The notes under the pieces are model-generated. The model ran no database searches and had not been told where the DNA came from. It worked only from the letters and a program-made list of their open reading frames with translations. The position numbers and the translations under genes were made by a program. Positions 1-4,958 of a stretch of 5,926 nt of DNA are shown one piece after another (the first letter of the stretch is position 1; each line of letters opens with the position of its first letter). The stretch lies in contig PKER01000125.1 of NCBI GenBank assembly GCA_002919115.1, positions 1-5,926 on the forward strand, in the 5' to 3' direction. The stretch is from a bacterium (GTDB lineage: Bacteria; Actinomycetota; Thermoleophilia; Solirubrobacterales; 70-9).

Positions 1-59
1 GGCGCGACGCGCTCGGCGCCCAGCAGCGCGGCCAGGTCGTTGAGCAGCGAGCCGGTCAC
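1..59 (-). CDS. N-terminal fragment of a minus-strand protein, possibly an FAD-linked oxidase
   Basis: Reading leftward from a GTG at 59-57, the frame is open to the window edge for 19 codons (VTGSLLNDLAALLGAERVA). The pattern of a short amphipathic helix followed by LLGAERV resembles the start of GlcD/D-lactate-dehydrogenase-type FAD-binding oxidases, which often begin with a phrase like 'L...L..ivG.erV'. This is a weak resemblance over 19 residues, so the product is a guess. The start is supported by a TAnnnT box (TAGCGT on the minus strand, 72-67) seven bases upstream and by the absence of any Shine-Dalgarno, which fits a leaderless message. It diverges from the alpha/beta hydrolase across a 57-base gap, so the two may share control. 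Confidence 0.4.
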   Translation of the reverse strand, partial: MTGSLLNDLAALLGAERVA

Positions 60-66
60 GGGGTGG

Positions 67-72
67 ACGCTA
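67..72 (-). promoter_or_regulatory. Putative -10 box for the leftward gene
   Basis: The minus strand reads TAGCGT (TAnnnT class), seven bases before the GTG at 59. No convincing -35 box is seen 16-19 bases upstream. Transcription from such a box would start at or next to the GTG, giving a leaderless mRNA. The call rests on position and motif only. Confidence 0.3.
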
Positions 73-104
73 GCCGAGGTGTCTCGCGCGGCGGTGCCGA
101 GCCG

Positions 105-110
105 TAGGCT
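105..110 (+). promoter_or_regulatory. Putative -10 box for the alpha/beta hydrolase gene
   Basis: TAGGCT (TAnnnT class) ends six bases before the GTG at 117, and GTG-ATG follow each other in frame. No purine-rich ribosome binding site lies between the box and the start, as expected for a leaderless transcript. The -35 region is poor. Confidence 0.35.
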
Positions 111-116
111 TCCCGC

Positions 117-1037
117 GTGATGGGCGAGCGCGTAACCCGCGTGAGCGACCGGATCGAGCTCTGCCACGAGAGCTTCGGCGACCCCGCCGATCCCCCGCTG
201 CTCCTGATCATGGGGCTCGGCATGCAGATGGTCGCCTGGCACGACGAGTTCTGCGCGCAGCTCGCCGCGCGCGGCTTCCACGTCGTGCGCTTCGACAACC
301 GCGACGCGGGCCGCTCCACGTACCTCGACTTCCCGCCGCCCACCATCCGCCAGCTGGCGACGCGCCGCTTCCGGCCCGAGCAGTACACGATCGAGGACAT
401 GGCGGCCGACACGGTGGGCCTGATCGACGCGCTCGGCCTCGGCCCCGTGCACGTGGTCGGCGCCTCGATGGGCGGGATGATCGCCCAGATGCTCGCCGCC
501 CGGCACCCCGACCGGGTGCGCTCGCTGGTCTCGATCATGTCCAACACCGGCTCGCGCTTCGCGGGCCAGCCCGACCCGAAGCTGCTCAGCGTCCTGCTGA
601 GCCCGTCGCCGCGCGAGCGCGATGCGTTCATCGACCACTCCGTGCGCATCTTCGAGCTGATCGGCTCACGCGATCTCGGCATCGACGTCGAGGAGATCCG
701 CGAGCAGGCCGCCCGCTCGTACGAGCGCGGCCACAACCCCGCCGGCACCGCCCGCCAGCTCGGCGCGATCCTCAAGTCCGGCAACCGCACGCGCGCCCTG
801 CGCGGGATCCGCGTGCCCACGACGGTGATCCACGGCACCCGCGACCGCCTGGTGAAGCCCTCCGGCGGCCGCGCCACCGCGCGCGCGATCCGCGACGCGC
901 GGCTCGTCATGCTTGAGGGCATGGGACACGACCTGCCGCGGATCTACTGGGACCGGATCATCGAGGCGATCGCCGCCAACGCGAAGCGCGCCGGGACGGC
1001 TCCCGGCGCGGCGGTTGGCGCGGGCGCGCAGGGGTAG
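117..1037 (+). CDS. Alpha/beta-fold hydrolase
   Basis: A 306-residue cytoplasmic hydrolase of the alpha/beta superfamily, a usual length for single-domain members. The fold's landmarks are in order: strand LLLIMGLG at about 28-35 forming the oxyanion region, FDNRDAGRST at 59-68, nucleophile elbow GASMGG with Ser117, acid Asp243 in HGTRDRLV, and catalytic His271 in GMGHDLP. The FDNRD.G.S and G.GHD.P phrases recall the hydrolase group that includes aclacinomycin methylesterase RdmC and many actinobacterial esterase or lactonase-like proteins. The substrate cannot be told from sequence. Residues 140-225 form the variable cap. The last 15 residues are Ala/Gly-rich and probably disordered. Starts at GTG 117 and ATG 120 are both possible and differ by one residue; a TAnnnT box six bases upstream and no Shine-Dalgarno favour a leaderless message. 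A 35-residue membrane peptide follows 11 bases after the stop, probably on the same transcript. Confidence 0.92.
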   Translation: MMGERVTRVSDRIELCHESFGDPADPPLLLIMGLGMQMVAWHDEFCAQLAARGFHVVRFDNRDAGRSTYLDFPPPTIRQLATRRFRPEQYTIEDMAADTVGLIDALGLGPVHVVGASMGGMIAQMLAARHPDRVRSLVSIMSNTGSRFAGQPDPKLLSVLLSPSPRERDAFIDHSVRIFELIGSRDLGIDVEEIREQAARSYERGHNPAGTARQLGAILKSGNRTRALRGIRVPTTVIHGTRDRLVKPSGGRATARAIRDARLVMLEGMGHDLPRIYWDRIIEAIAANAKRAGTAPGAAVGAGAQG

Positions 1038-1048
1038 GCAGCGAGGCC

Positions 1049-1156
1049 GTGTTCATCTTCTTCTCGAACCAGGTCGGCTGCCTCGGCTCGCTCCTGATCT
1101 CCGCCGTGGTCACGCTGATCCTGCTGCTCGTCTTCGGCGTGATCGACCTGGGCTGA
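1049..1156 (+). CDS. 35-residue single-pass membrane peptide
   Basis: GTG 1049 to TGA 1154-1156 encodes 35 residues: a short FIFFSNQ head, then GCLGSLLISAVVTLILLLVFGVI, a continuous hydrophobic stretch at about 9-32 long enough for one membrane span, then DLG. There is no cleavable signal-peptide pattern and no charged cytoplasmic domain. GAGG at 1043-1046 is only two bases from the GTG, and AGGGG at 1030-1034 is 14 bases away, so neither is a well-spaced Shine-Dalgarno. The ORF is called on its membrane-like composition, its fit into an otherwise empty gap, and a general resemblance to tiny 'FFSN.lGCLGSLL' peptides I associate with actinobacterial genomes (from memory, not searched). It probably shares the hydrolase transcript. 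Function unknown. It could be a chance ORF, but codon third positions are strongly G/C as in real genes here. Confidence 0.6.
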   Translation: MFIFFSNQVGCLGSLLISAVVTLILLLVFGVIDLG

Positions 1157-1174
1157 GCCCCGCGCGCAGGGGCT
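1156..1174 (+). terminator. Hairpin between the small membrane ORF and the tetR promoter
   Basis: AGCCCC (1156-1161) and GGGGCT (1169-1174) form a six-pair GC stem with a seven-base loop, directly after the stop of the 35-residue ORF. It lacks a T-run, so it may only be a weak or Rho-assisted end of the upstream transcript. Its right arm abuts the TTGACA box of the next gene, a compact arrangement. Confidence 0.35.
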
Positions 1175-1202
1175 TGACAAAAGGTGTGAGTGAGTGCATA
1201 CT
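1174..1202 (+). promoter_or_regulatory. tetR promoter, near-leaderless
   Basis: A perfect -35 box TTGACA (1174-1179) is followed after exactly 17 bases by CATACT (1197-1202), a 4/6 match to TATAAT. Initiation would fall at about 1208-1212, only a few bases before the ATG at 1214. The operator-like inverted repeat centred at 1195.5 covers the spacer and the -10 box, so bound repressor would block RNA polymerase. Confidence 0.75.
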
Positions 1203-1208
1203 CACACC
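1183..1208. promoter_or_regulatory. Operator 1: TetR-type inverted repeat over its own promoter
   Basis: GGTGTGAGT (1183-1191) and ACTCACACC (1200-1208) are perfect nine-base inverted arms around an eight-base centre. Within it, the 18-base core TGAGTGA-N4-ATACTCA (1187-1204) matches the spacing and most bases of a second site at 1849-1866 before the MFS gene. The symmetry and length suit a TetR dimer or dimer pair. Binding by the adjacent TetR protein is inferred from the repeated motif and its position. Confidence 0.75.
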
Positions 1209-1213
1209 TGCAG

Positions 1214-1789
1214 ATGACCTCCCCGGCCACAACCCAGCGCACGCTCTCGACCGCGGAGCAGCGGCGGGCGGAGCTCGTCGAGGCCGCCGTGCGGGTCTTC
1301 GCGGAGCGCGGCTACGCGGCGCCGACGACGGAGATCGCGAAGGCCGCGGGCATCTCGCAGGCGTACCTGTTCCGGCTCTTCCCGACCAAGCCCGACCTGT
1401 TCGCCGCCGCCTACGAGGTGGCGAGCAACCGGATGTACGAGGCGTTCGCCCAGGCGGCCGCGGAGGCCAAGGCGTCGGGGGAGGACCCGCTCGAGGCGAT
1501 GGGTCGCGCCTACACCGACCTCATCCGCCGCGACCGGGAGGTCCTGCTCATGCAGATCCACTCCTACGTCGGCGCCGGCATCGACGATGCGGCGCGCGCA
1601 GCCGTGCACCGCTGCTTCGAGCGGCTGTACGACCTGCTGCGCAGGGAGACCGGCGCGTCCGAGCAGGAGGCCAAGCAGTGGTTCGCCTACGGGATGCTGA
1701 TCAACGTGATGGCGGCGATCCACGCCGACGAGGTCGACGCCGAGTGGGCGCAGGTGCTCACCCAGGAGCCGGAGGAGGGCGACTGCTAG
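1214..1789 (+). CDS. TetR/AcrR-family transcriptional repressor
   Basis: A 191-residue one-component regulator, typical length for TetR. The N-terminal DNA-binding domain spans about 15-63: helix RRAELVEAAVRVFAERG, then the helix-turn-helix TTEIAKAAGISQAYLFRLFP (38-57) and the usual TKPDLF closing phrase. Residues 65-190 are an all-helical ligand-binding and dimerisation domain with no recognisable ligand signature, and the protein ends in Cys191. ATG 1214 is chosen over an in-frame GTG at 1190 because 1190 lies inside the promoter spacer and would be upstream of the transcription start. The mRNA should be leaderless or nearly so. Related inverted repeats over its own promoter and before the downstream DHA2 exporter suggest it represses itself and the pump, with a pump substrate as the likely inducer (inference). 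A strong terminator follows the gene, so the pump is transcribed separately. Confidence 0.93.
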   Translation: MTSPATTQRTLSTAEQRRAELVEAAVRVFAERGYAAPTTEIAKAAGISQAYLFRLFPTKPDLFAAAYEVASNRMYEAFAQAAAEAKASGEDPLEAMGRAYTDLIRRDREVLLMQIHSYVGAGIDDAARAAVHRCFERLYDLLRRETGASEQEAKQWFAYGMLINVMAAIHADEVDAEWAQVLTQEPEEGDC

Positions 1790-1813
1790 CCGCAACCGAC
1801 TTGCCGGGCGCCG

Positions 1814-1836
1814 GGCGGCGCGAGCCGCCTTCTTTT
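1814..1836 (+). terminator. Intrinsic terminator of tetR
   Basis: GGCGGC (1814-1819), loop GCGA (1820-1823, a GNRA tetraloop), GCCGCC (1824-1829), then TTCTTTT (1830-1836). This is a compact perfect stem with a T-rich tail 25 bases after the stop codon. It separates tetR from the MFS transcript. Confidence 0.85.
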
Positions 1837-1844
1837 CGGGGCCC

Positions 1845-1870
1845 GGAGTGAGTGACTAATCACTCAACAG
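1845..1870. promoter_or_regulatory. Operator 2: TetR-type inverted repeat before the MFS gene
   Basis: TGAGTGA (1849-1855) and TCACTCA (1860-1866) are perfect seven-base arms with a four-base centre. Aligned centre to centre with operator 1, the left halves read GGTGTGAGTGA and GGAGTGAGTGA (10 of 11 identical) and both right arms contain ACTCA or CACTCA. The central ACTAAT (1855-1860) is a 4/6 match to a -10 box, so the operator probably overlaps the MFS promoter. No good -35 box is visible 17 bases further up, where the tetR terminator's T-run lies. Confidence 0.75.
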
Positions 1871-1897
1871 CCCATCCCCTCAAGGTCTGAAAGAAGG

Positions 1898-1903
1898 AAG
1901 GAG
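1898..1903 (+). promoter_or_regulatory. Strong ribosome binding site of the MFS gene
   Basis: AAGGAG, in an A/G-rich run from 1888 to 1906, lies five bases before the ATG at 1909. It is by far the best Shine-Dalgarno in this window and fixes the start. It contrasts with the leader-poor starts of the neighbouring genes and suggests high translation once the promoter is derepressed. Confidence 0.85.
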
Positions 1904-1908
1904 AAGCG

Positions 1909-3381
1909 ATGACAACCCCAGCGAAATCCCGGGCGACCGTCTGGACGCTCGCGATCACGGGCGCGGCGCTCTTCATGACGGCGCTGGACAACCTCGTGGT
2001 CGGCGTCGCCCTGCCCTCGATCCGCGCGGACCTGGGCGGCTCGATCGAGTCGCTCGAGTGGACCGTGAACGCCTACACGCTGGCCTTCGCGGTGCTCCTG
2101 CTGACCGGCGCGGCGCTCGGCGACCGCTTCGGCCGCCGACGGATGTTCACGGTCGGCCTCGGCATCTTCACCGCAGCGAGCGCGCTCGCCGCGGTCGCCC
2201 CCTCGATCGACGTGCTGATCGCCGCCCGCGCGATCCAGGGCATCGGCGCGGCGATCGTCACGCCGCTCACCCTGACCCTGGTCTCGGCCGCGGTCCCGCC
2301 GGAGAAGCGTGGCGCAGCGCTCGGGATCTGGGGCGCGATCAGCGGCCTCGGCGTCGCCGTCGGCCCGTTCGTGGGCGGGGCTGTCGTCGAGGGCGTCTCC
2401 TGGCAGTGGATCTTCTGGCTCAACGTCCCTGTGGGCCTCGTCCTGCTGCCGCTCGCGCTCCGGCGGCTCGGCGAGTCGTACGGCCCCGACAAGGCGCTGG
2501 ACCTGCCGGGGCTCGCGCTGGCCGGAGCCGGGCTCTTCGGCCTCACCTTCGGGATCATCCGCGGCGAGGCGCTCGGCTGGACGAGCGCGCCGGTCGTAGG
2601 CTCGATCGTGGCGGGCCTCGGGGTTCTCGCCGCCTTCGTGTGGTGGGAGCTCCGCGCGCCCGAGCCTATGCTCCCGATGCGCTTCTTCCGCTCGCGCGCG
2701 TTCAGCGCCACGAACGGCCTCTCGTTCGCGATGTTCTTCGGGACGTTCGGCGCGATCTTCCTGCTCAGCCAGTTCTTCCAGACGGCGCAGGGCTACGGGC
2801 CCTTCGAGGCCGGCCTGCGCACCCTGCCCTGGACCGCGATGCCGATGTTCGTGGCGCCGGTCGCCGGCGTGCTCGGCGCCCGCTTCGGCACCCGGCCGCT
2901 GATGGCGGCGGGGCTTGCGATGCAGGCGGTCGCGCTGGCCTGGATCGGGCTGGTCTCAGCGGTCGACACCCCGTTCGTCGCGCTGATCGCCCCGTTCATG
3001 CTCGCGGGCGCGGGCATGGCGCTGGTCTTCCCGACCGGCGCGGCCACGGTGCTCGCCTCCGTGCGGCCCGAGGAGGCGGGCAAGGCTTCGGGCGCCACCA
3101 ACGCGGTCCGCGAGATCGGCGGCGTGATGGGCGTCGCGGTGCTCGCCACGGTGTTCTCGGCGAACGGCGGGTTCGAGACGCCGCAGGCGTTCACCGACGG
3201 CGTGGTCGCGGCGCTGCCGGTCGCGGTCGCGGTCCTCGCTGTCGGCGCGGTGCTCGCCCTGCTCGTGCCGGCGCGGATGGGCCGCTACGCCCAGGGCGAG
3301 AACGAGACCGTGCGTGAACCATCCCCGAAACCGGGTACAGGCAGGGCAGAGCCTGCGCCCGCCCCCGGCGCGGGTTTGTAA
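1909..3381 (+). CDS. MFS exporter, DHA2 (EmrB/QacA) 14-TM drug:H+ antiporter family
   Basis: A 490-residue inner-membrane exporter, the usual size for 14-TM DHA2 pumps that expel drugs or toxic metabolites against a proton gradient. TM1 carries the family phrase LDNLVVGVALPSI (26-38, where many members have LD.TIVNVALP). Motif A is GAALGDRFGRRRM (67-79) after TM2. The TM4 phrase is RAIQGIGAAIVTP (107-119). Antiporter motif C is GVAVGPFVGG (148-157) in TM5, followed by WIFWLNVPVG at the start of TM6. Asp27 in TM1 and the arginines of motifs A and B are kept. The C-terminal half has the paired extra helices and a further RFG.R loop. After the last helix comes a 40-residue Pro/Gly/Glu-rich cytoplasmic tail. 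It has a strong Shine-Dalgarno and is preceded by a TetR-type operator matching that of the adjacent repressor. Substrate unknown. Confidence 0.95.
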   Translation: MTTPAKSRATVWTLAITGAALFMTALDNLVVGVALPSIRADLGGSIESLEWTVNAYTLAFAVLLLTGAALGDRFGRRRMFTVGLGIFTAASALAAVAPSIDVLIAARAIQGIGAAIVTPLTLTLVSAAVPPEKRGAALGIWGAISGLGVAVGPFVGGAVVEGVSWQWIFWLNVPVGLVLLPLALRRLGESYGPDKALDLPGLALAGAGLFGLTFGIIRGEALGWTSAPVVGSIVAGLGVLAAFVWWELRAPEPMLPMRFFRSRAFSATNGLSFAMFFGTFGAIFLLSQFFQTAQGYGPFEAGLRTLPWTAMPMFVAPVAGVLGARFGTRPLMAAGLAMQAVALAWIGLVSAVDTPFVALIAPFMLAGAGMALVFPTGAATVLASVRPEEAGKASGATNAVREIGGVMGVAVLATVFSANGGFETPQAFTDGVVAALPVAVAVLAVGAVLALLVPARMGRYAQGENETVREPSPKPGTGRAEPAPAPGAGL

Positions 3382-3403
3382 TTCCCTCCTCCCACGGATC
3401 GCA

Positions 3404-3443
3404 TCGCGGGGGCGTCTGCTTCGGATGGCGGGCGCCCCCGCGA
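3404..3443. other. Stem-loop with 11-base arms between the MFS and groES-like genes
   Basis: TCGCGGGGGCG (3404-3414) and CGCCCCCGCGA (3433-3443) are perfect inverted arms around an 18-base loop. It lies 22 bases after the MFS stop and ends 20 bases before the groES-like ATG. There is no T-run on either strand, so it is not a classical intrinsic terminator. It may end or stabilise the MFS mRNA, or be a protein site for the next gene. Confidence 0.55.
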
Positions 3444-3448
3444 CCGCG

Positions 3449-3454
3449 TACCCT
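3449..3454 (+). promoter_or_regulatory. Possible -10 box of the groES-like gene
   Basis: TACCCT fits TAnnnT and is nine bases before the ATG at 3464, which would give a very short leader. No -35 box is clear. GAGG at 3455-3458 could instead act as a ribosome binding site on a longer transcript. The two readings are exclusive. Confidence 0.25.
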
Positions 3455-3463
3455 GAGGGCCGT

Positions 3464-3820
3464 ATGGCACGGCACCATCTCAGGCCGCTTTTCGATCGGG
3501 TCGTGATCAAGGAGCTCGAGCCCGACCGGATGCGCAGGTCCGGGCTCGTCGTCCCTCCCGGTGCCTCCGACCCGCCGCCCCAGCACGGCATCGTGCTCGC
3601 CGTGGGCCAGGGCGTCGACTGGTGGGAGGCCGCCGGCGTCCAGATGCCCGTGCGCCCCGGCGACCACGTCGTCTTCCCGGCGAGCGCCGGCGTCTGGGTG
3701 GAGGTCGACGAGGAGCGCCTTTTGGTCTGTCGCGTGACCGAGCTGCTCGGCGTCCTCGAGACCGTCGACGAGAACGCGCCCTCCAGCAGCGAGCTGGGCG
3801 ACGAGCTCGCCGACCGCTGA
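3464..3820 (+). CDS. GroES (Cpn10)-like co-chaperonin, orphan paralogue
   Basis: A 118-residue protein with the GroES beta-barrel pattern: LRPLFDRVVIKELEP (6-20), a mobile-loop-like DRMRRSGLVVPPGASDPP (21-38) in which LVV takes the place of the hydrophobic IVL tripeptide that docks on GroEL, then GIVLAVGQG (42-50), MPVRPGDHVVFPASAGVWVEV (61-81, where GroES has the roof hairpin and K..G..V) and LLVCRVTELLGVLE (86-99). Ordinary bacterial GroES is about 95-97 residues; this one has an inserted VDWWEAAG segment and an acidic 19-residue tail. No groEL is in the window, so it is a stand-alone copy and may serve a chaperonin encoded elsewhere or have drifted. ATG 3464 is chosen because homology begins there and GAGG lies five bases upstream. 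The open frame back to 3314 overlaps the MFS gene and has no GroES-like character. It ends six bases from the convergent 65-residue gene. Confidence 0.88.
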   Translation: MARHHLRPLFDRVVIKELEPDRMRRSGLVVPPGASDPPPQHGIVLAVGQGVDWWEAAGVQMPVRPGDHVVFPASAGVWVEVDEERLLVCRVTELLGVLETVDENAPSSSELGDELADR

Positions 3821-3826
3821 CCGGCG

Positions 3827-4024
3827 CTACACCGGCGGCTGCGGCTCGCGATCGTCCAGGTCGAGCACGACCGCGAGCTTCGGGTCCTCCCAGAGGAAGA
3901 TCAGCTCGTTCGCGAACGGGTCATGCTCGACGGAGTCGGGCTGGTCGATCCCGCTCTCGCGCAGGAGCTCGCGGAAGCGCCGCTCGGCCGCCTCGGGCGT
4001 GGGTCGTTCGTGGTTGGTCGCCAT
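3827..4024 (-). CDS. 65-residue hypothetical protein
   Basis: A small soluble protein with no family I can name. Residues 9-24 (TPEAAERRFRELLRES) should form a charged amphipathic helix. Residues 38-58 (ANELIFLWEDPKLAVVLDLDD) look like a beta-hairpin: two hydrophobic strands joined by an acidic turn with a Pro. It has no signal peptide, membrane span or cysteines. The ATG at 4024 is the only sensible start; the upstream GTGAGAG is a poor and distant ribosome binding site. It is convergent with the groES-like gene with six bases between the stops and no clear shared terminator. Its codon third positions are G/C-rich, supporting a real gene. It might be transcribed together with the minus-strand operon to its right across the palindromic element, or from its own promoter in the 119 bases before that element. 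Confidence 0.7.
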   Translation of the reverse strand: MATNHERPTPEAAERRFRELLRESGIDQPDSVEHDPFANELIFLWEDPKLAVVLDLDDREPQPPV

Positions 4025-4100
4025 GCGTCGAAGCTCTCACCCGGCCGCGCACGACTCAGCACCGCTCCGCGCCGAATGCACCCCGAGCCCGTCACGAATC

Positions 4101-4122
4101 CCCACACGGCCCCCACACGGTC
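4101..4122. repeat. Short tandem repeat, two 11-base units
   Basis: CCCACACGGCC and CCCACACGGTC are adjacent, with partial echoes (GAGCACGG, CCCAGCAC) up to 4140. The stretch 4025-4143, between the 65-residue gene and the palindromic element, shows nothing else I can support. Confidence 0.4.
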
Positions 4123-4147
4123 GAGCACGGCCCAGCACCCGACCCCA

Positions 4148-4192
4148 ACGTTCAGCCCTAGTAGCCGTTTTTCGAACACCAGGGCTGAAGGT
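4148..4192 (-). repeat. Palindromic repeat unit 1 (45 bases)
   Basis: As minus-strand RNA, 18 of 20 stem positions pair (three as G-U), with mismatches at stem positions 3 and 17 and an AAAAA loop. On the plus strand the three G-U pairs become A-C mismatches. It is 36/45 identical to unit 2. It has no T-run on its downstream side, so it is not an ordinary terminator. Confidence 0.75.
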
Positions 4193-4209
4193 CCGGCGCG
4201 CGCGCGGCG

Positions 4210-4254
4210 ACGTTCAGCCGTAGTAATCGAAATTCGACGACCAGGGCTGAACGT
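4210..4254 (-). repeat. Palindromic repeat unit 2 (45 bases)
   Basis: As minus-strand RNA, 18 of 20 stem positions pair (two as G-U), with mismatches at positions 11 and 16 and an AATTT loop. Position 18-28 is U-A here but U-G in unit 1, a change that keeps pairing. It lies 31 bases downstream of the stop of the soluble NERD gene in that gene's direction. Confidence 0.75.
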
Positions 4255-4285
4255 TGGGTTTCGGGGGCGTTCCTGGCGGCCTCGC

Positions 4286-4951
4286 TCAGGCCTCGGGAAA
4301 CTCCACCGCAAGCCGCTGGCGGACCCGCTCCAGGTAGGCGGTGGTCAGTGGACCGCGCCGTAGCTGTCTCGCGAGCCAGCGCGGGTAGGCGAGCGGGTAG
4401 CCGCGGAAGCGAAGCGTGCGGAGCAGGGGCAGGTCGGTGCGGCGGTCGAAGCAGAGGGCGCCGTGCACTGGGACGGTCGGGTCGACGGCGGCAACGGCGT
4501 TGCGGACCAGCTCCACCTGCCGGCTGAGGGAGTCGATCAGCTTCGACTGGTCCCGCCCGCCGATCAACAGCTTCGCCTTGCCGAACACCGGGTTCGCGAC
4601 GCGCACCTTGCCGGCGTAGCTTTTCGCGTCGATCACCCAGACGCCGCTGGGGGCGAATGCGAGCATGTCGATGTTCGCGCGCGAGCGGGGGATGCGCCGG
4701 TCGTAGAGCCAGGTGACCTCCTCGCCGCACTTCTCGGCGAGGGAGCGGGCTACGCGCGCCTCGCCCTCGCCGCCGATGTGCCAGGCGCGCTCGTGCTGCG
4801 GCTCCTTCTGCAGCGCCAGGATCACCCGGCCGAGAACAGGGTGGCGCTCTCGCACGCGCCGCTCGCGGTTCGCGCGTCGGCGTTCAGCCTCGCGCCGCGC
4901 GCTCGCGCCGGGGGTGCCGGGGCTCCATCCGGGTGGGCCGACGGAAGCCAT
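4286..4951 (-). CDS. NERD (nuclease-related) domain protein, soluble
   Basis: A 221-residue protein. After a Gly/Pro start and an Arg/Glu-rich helix (19-36), residues 60-116 hold a NERD domain: GGEGEARVARSL (60-71, Glu64), NIDMLAFAPSGVWVIDAKSYAGK (93-115) with Asp95, Asp108 and Lys110 forming the ID.K variant of the PD-(D/E)XK metal site. The C-terminal part (VHGALCFDR, then RGYPLAYPRWLARQL) is the strand-rich end usual in actinobacterial NERD proteins. NERD is related to archaeal Holliday junction resolvases and restriction-like nucleases, but activity is unproven for most members. There is no signal peptide or membrane span. The ATG at 4951 is seven bases after the stop of the membrane NERD gene, so the two are co-transcribed; GGGG just upstream is a weak, tight ribosome binding site. 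All proposed catalytic positions are intact, so it is probably functional. Confidence 0.9.
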   Translation of the reverse strand: MASVGPPGWSPGTPGASARREAERRRANRERRVRERHPVLGRVILALQKEPQHERAWHIGGEGEARVARSLAEKCGEEVTWLYDRRIPRSRANIDMLAFAPSGVWVIDAKSYAGKVRVANPVFGKAKLLIGGRDQSKLIDSLSRQVELVRNAVAAVDPTVPVHGALCFDRRTDLPLLRTLRFRGYPLAYPRWLARQLRRGPLTTAYLERVRQRLAVEFPEA

Positions 4952-4958
4952 GGCCCCG

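Larger units (their letters stand above)
4144..4258. repeat. 115-base composite palindromic element with 16-base terminal inverted repeats
   Basis: CCCAACGTTCAGCCCT (4144-4159) and its exact reverse complement AGGGCTGAACGTTGGG (4243-4258) bound the element. Inside are two related 45-base imperfect palindromes 62 bases apart. The terminal arms match perfectly over 16 bases, whereas the inner arms at 4181-4193 and 4209-4220 have diverged. This layout resembles paired REP/BIME units or a tiny MITE. No clear target-site duplication flanks it, and no transposase is in the window. It begins 28 bases beyond the stop of the soluble NERD gene on the minus strand. Confidence 0.8.

Noticed and set aside
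56..922. Long minus-strand open frame opposite the hydrolase
   Set aside because: It is Ser/Arg-rich with no domain character, and mirrors a gene with an intact catalytic triad. It is an artefact of high GC.
1190..1213. Upstream in-frame GTG start for tetR
   Set aside because: It lies within the promoter spacer and operator, upstream of the expected transcription start.
1202..1795. Minus-strand open frame opposite tetR
   Set aside because: It is low-complexity Arg/Leu/Gly sequence with no motif, while the plus strand has a clear TetR domain.
2058..3317. Second plus-strand frame inside the MFS gene
   Set aside because: The Arg/Ala/Gly-rich translation has no membrane segments. The MFS motifs are all in the other frame.
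3314..3463. N-terminal extension of the groES-like protein
   Set aside because: It overlaps the MFS 3' end and the stem-loop, and has no GroES similarity. ATG 3464 has a ribosome binding site and starts the homology.
4148..4192. tRNA-like T-loop (GTTCGAA on the minus strand of unit 1)
   Set aside because: The whole unit folds as one long hairpin with no acceptor, D or anticodon arms, and the second unit lacks the motif.
4144..4258. CRISPR array
   Set aside because: There are only two units, they are imperfect (36/45) and fully palindromic, and the 17-base gap between them is too short for a spacer.
4278..4292. Small hairpin GGCCT/AGGCC over the stop of the soluble NERD gene
   Set aside because: The stem is five pairs with no T-run and is expected by chance at this GC content.
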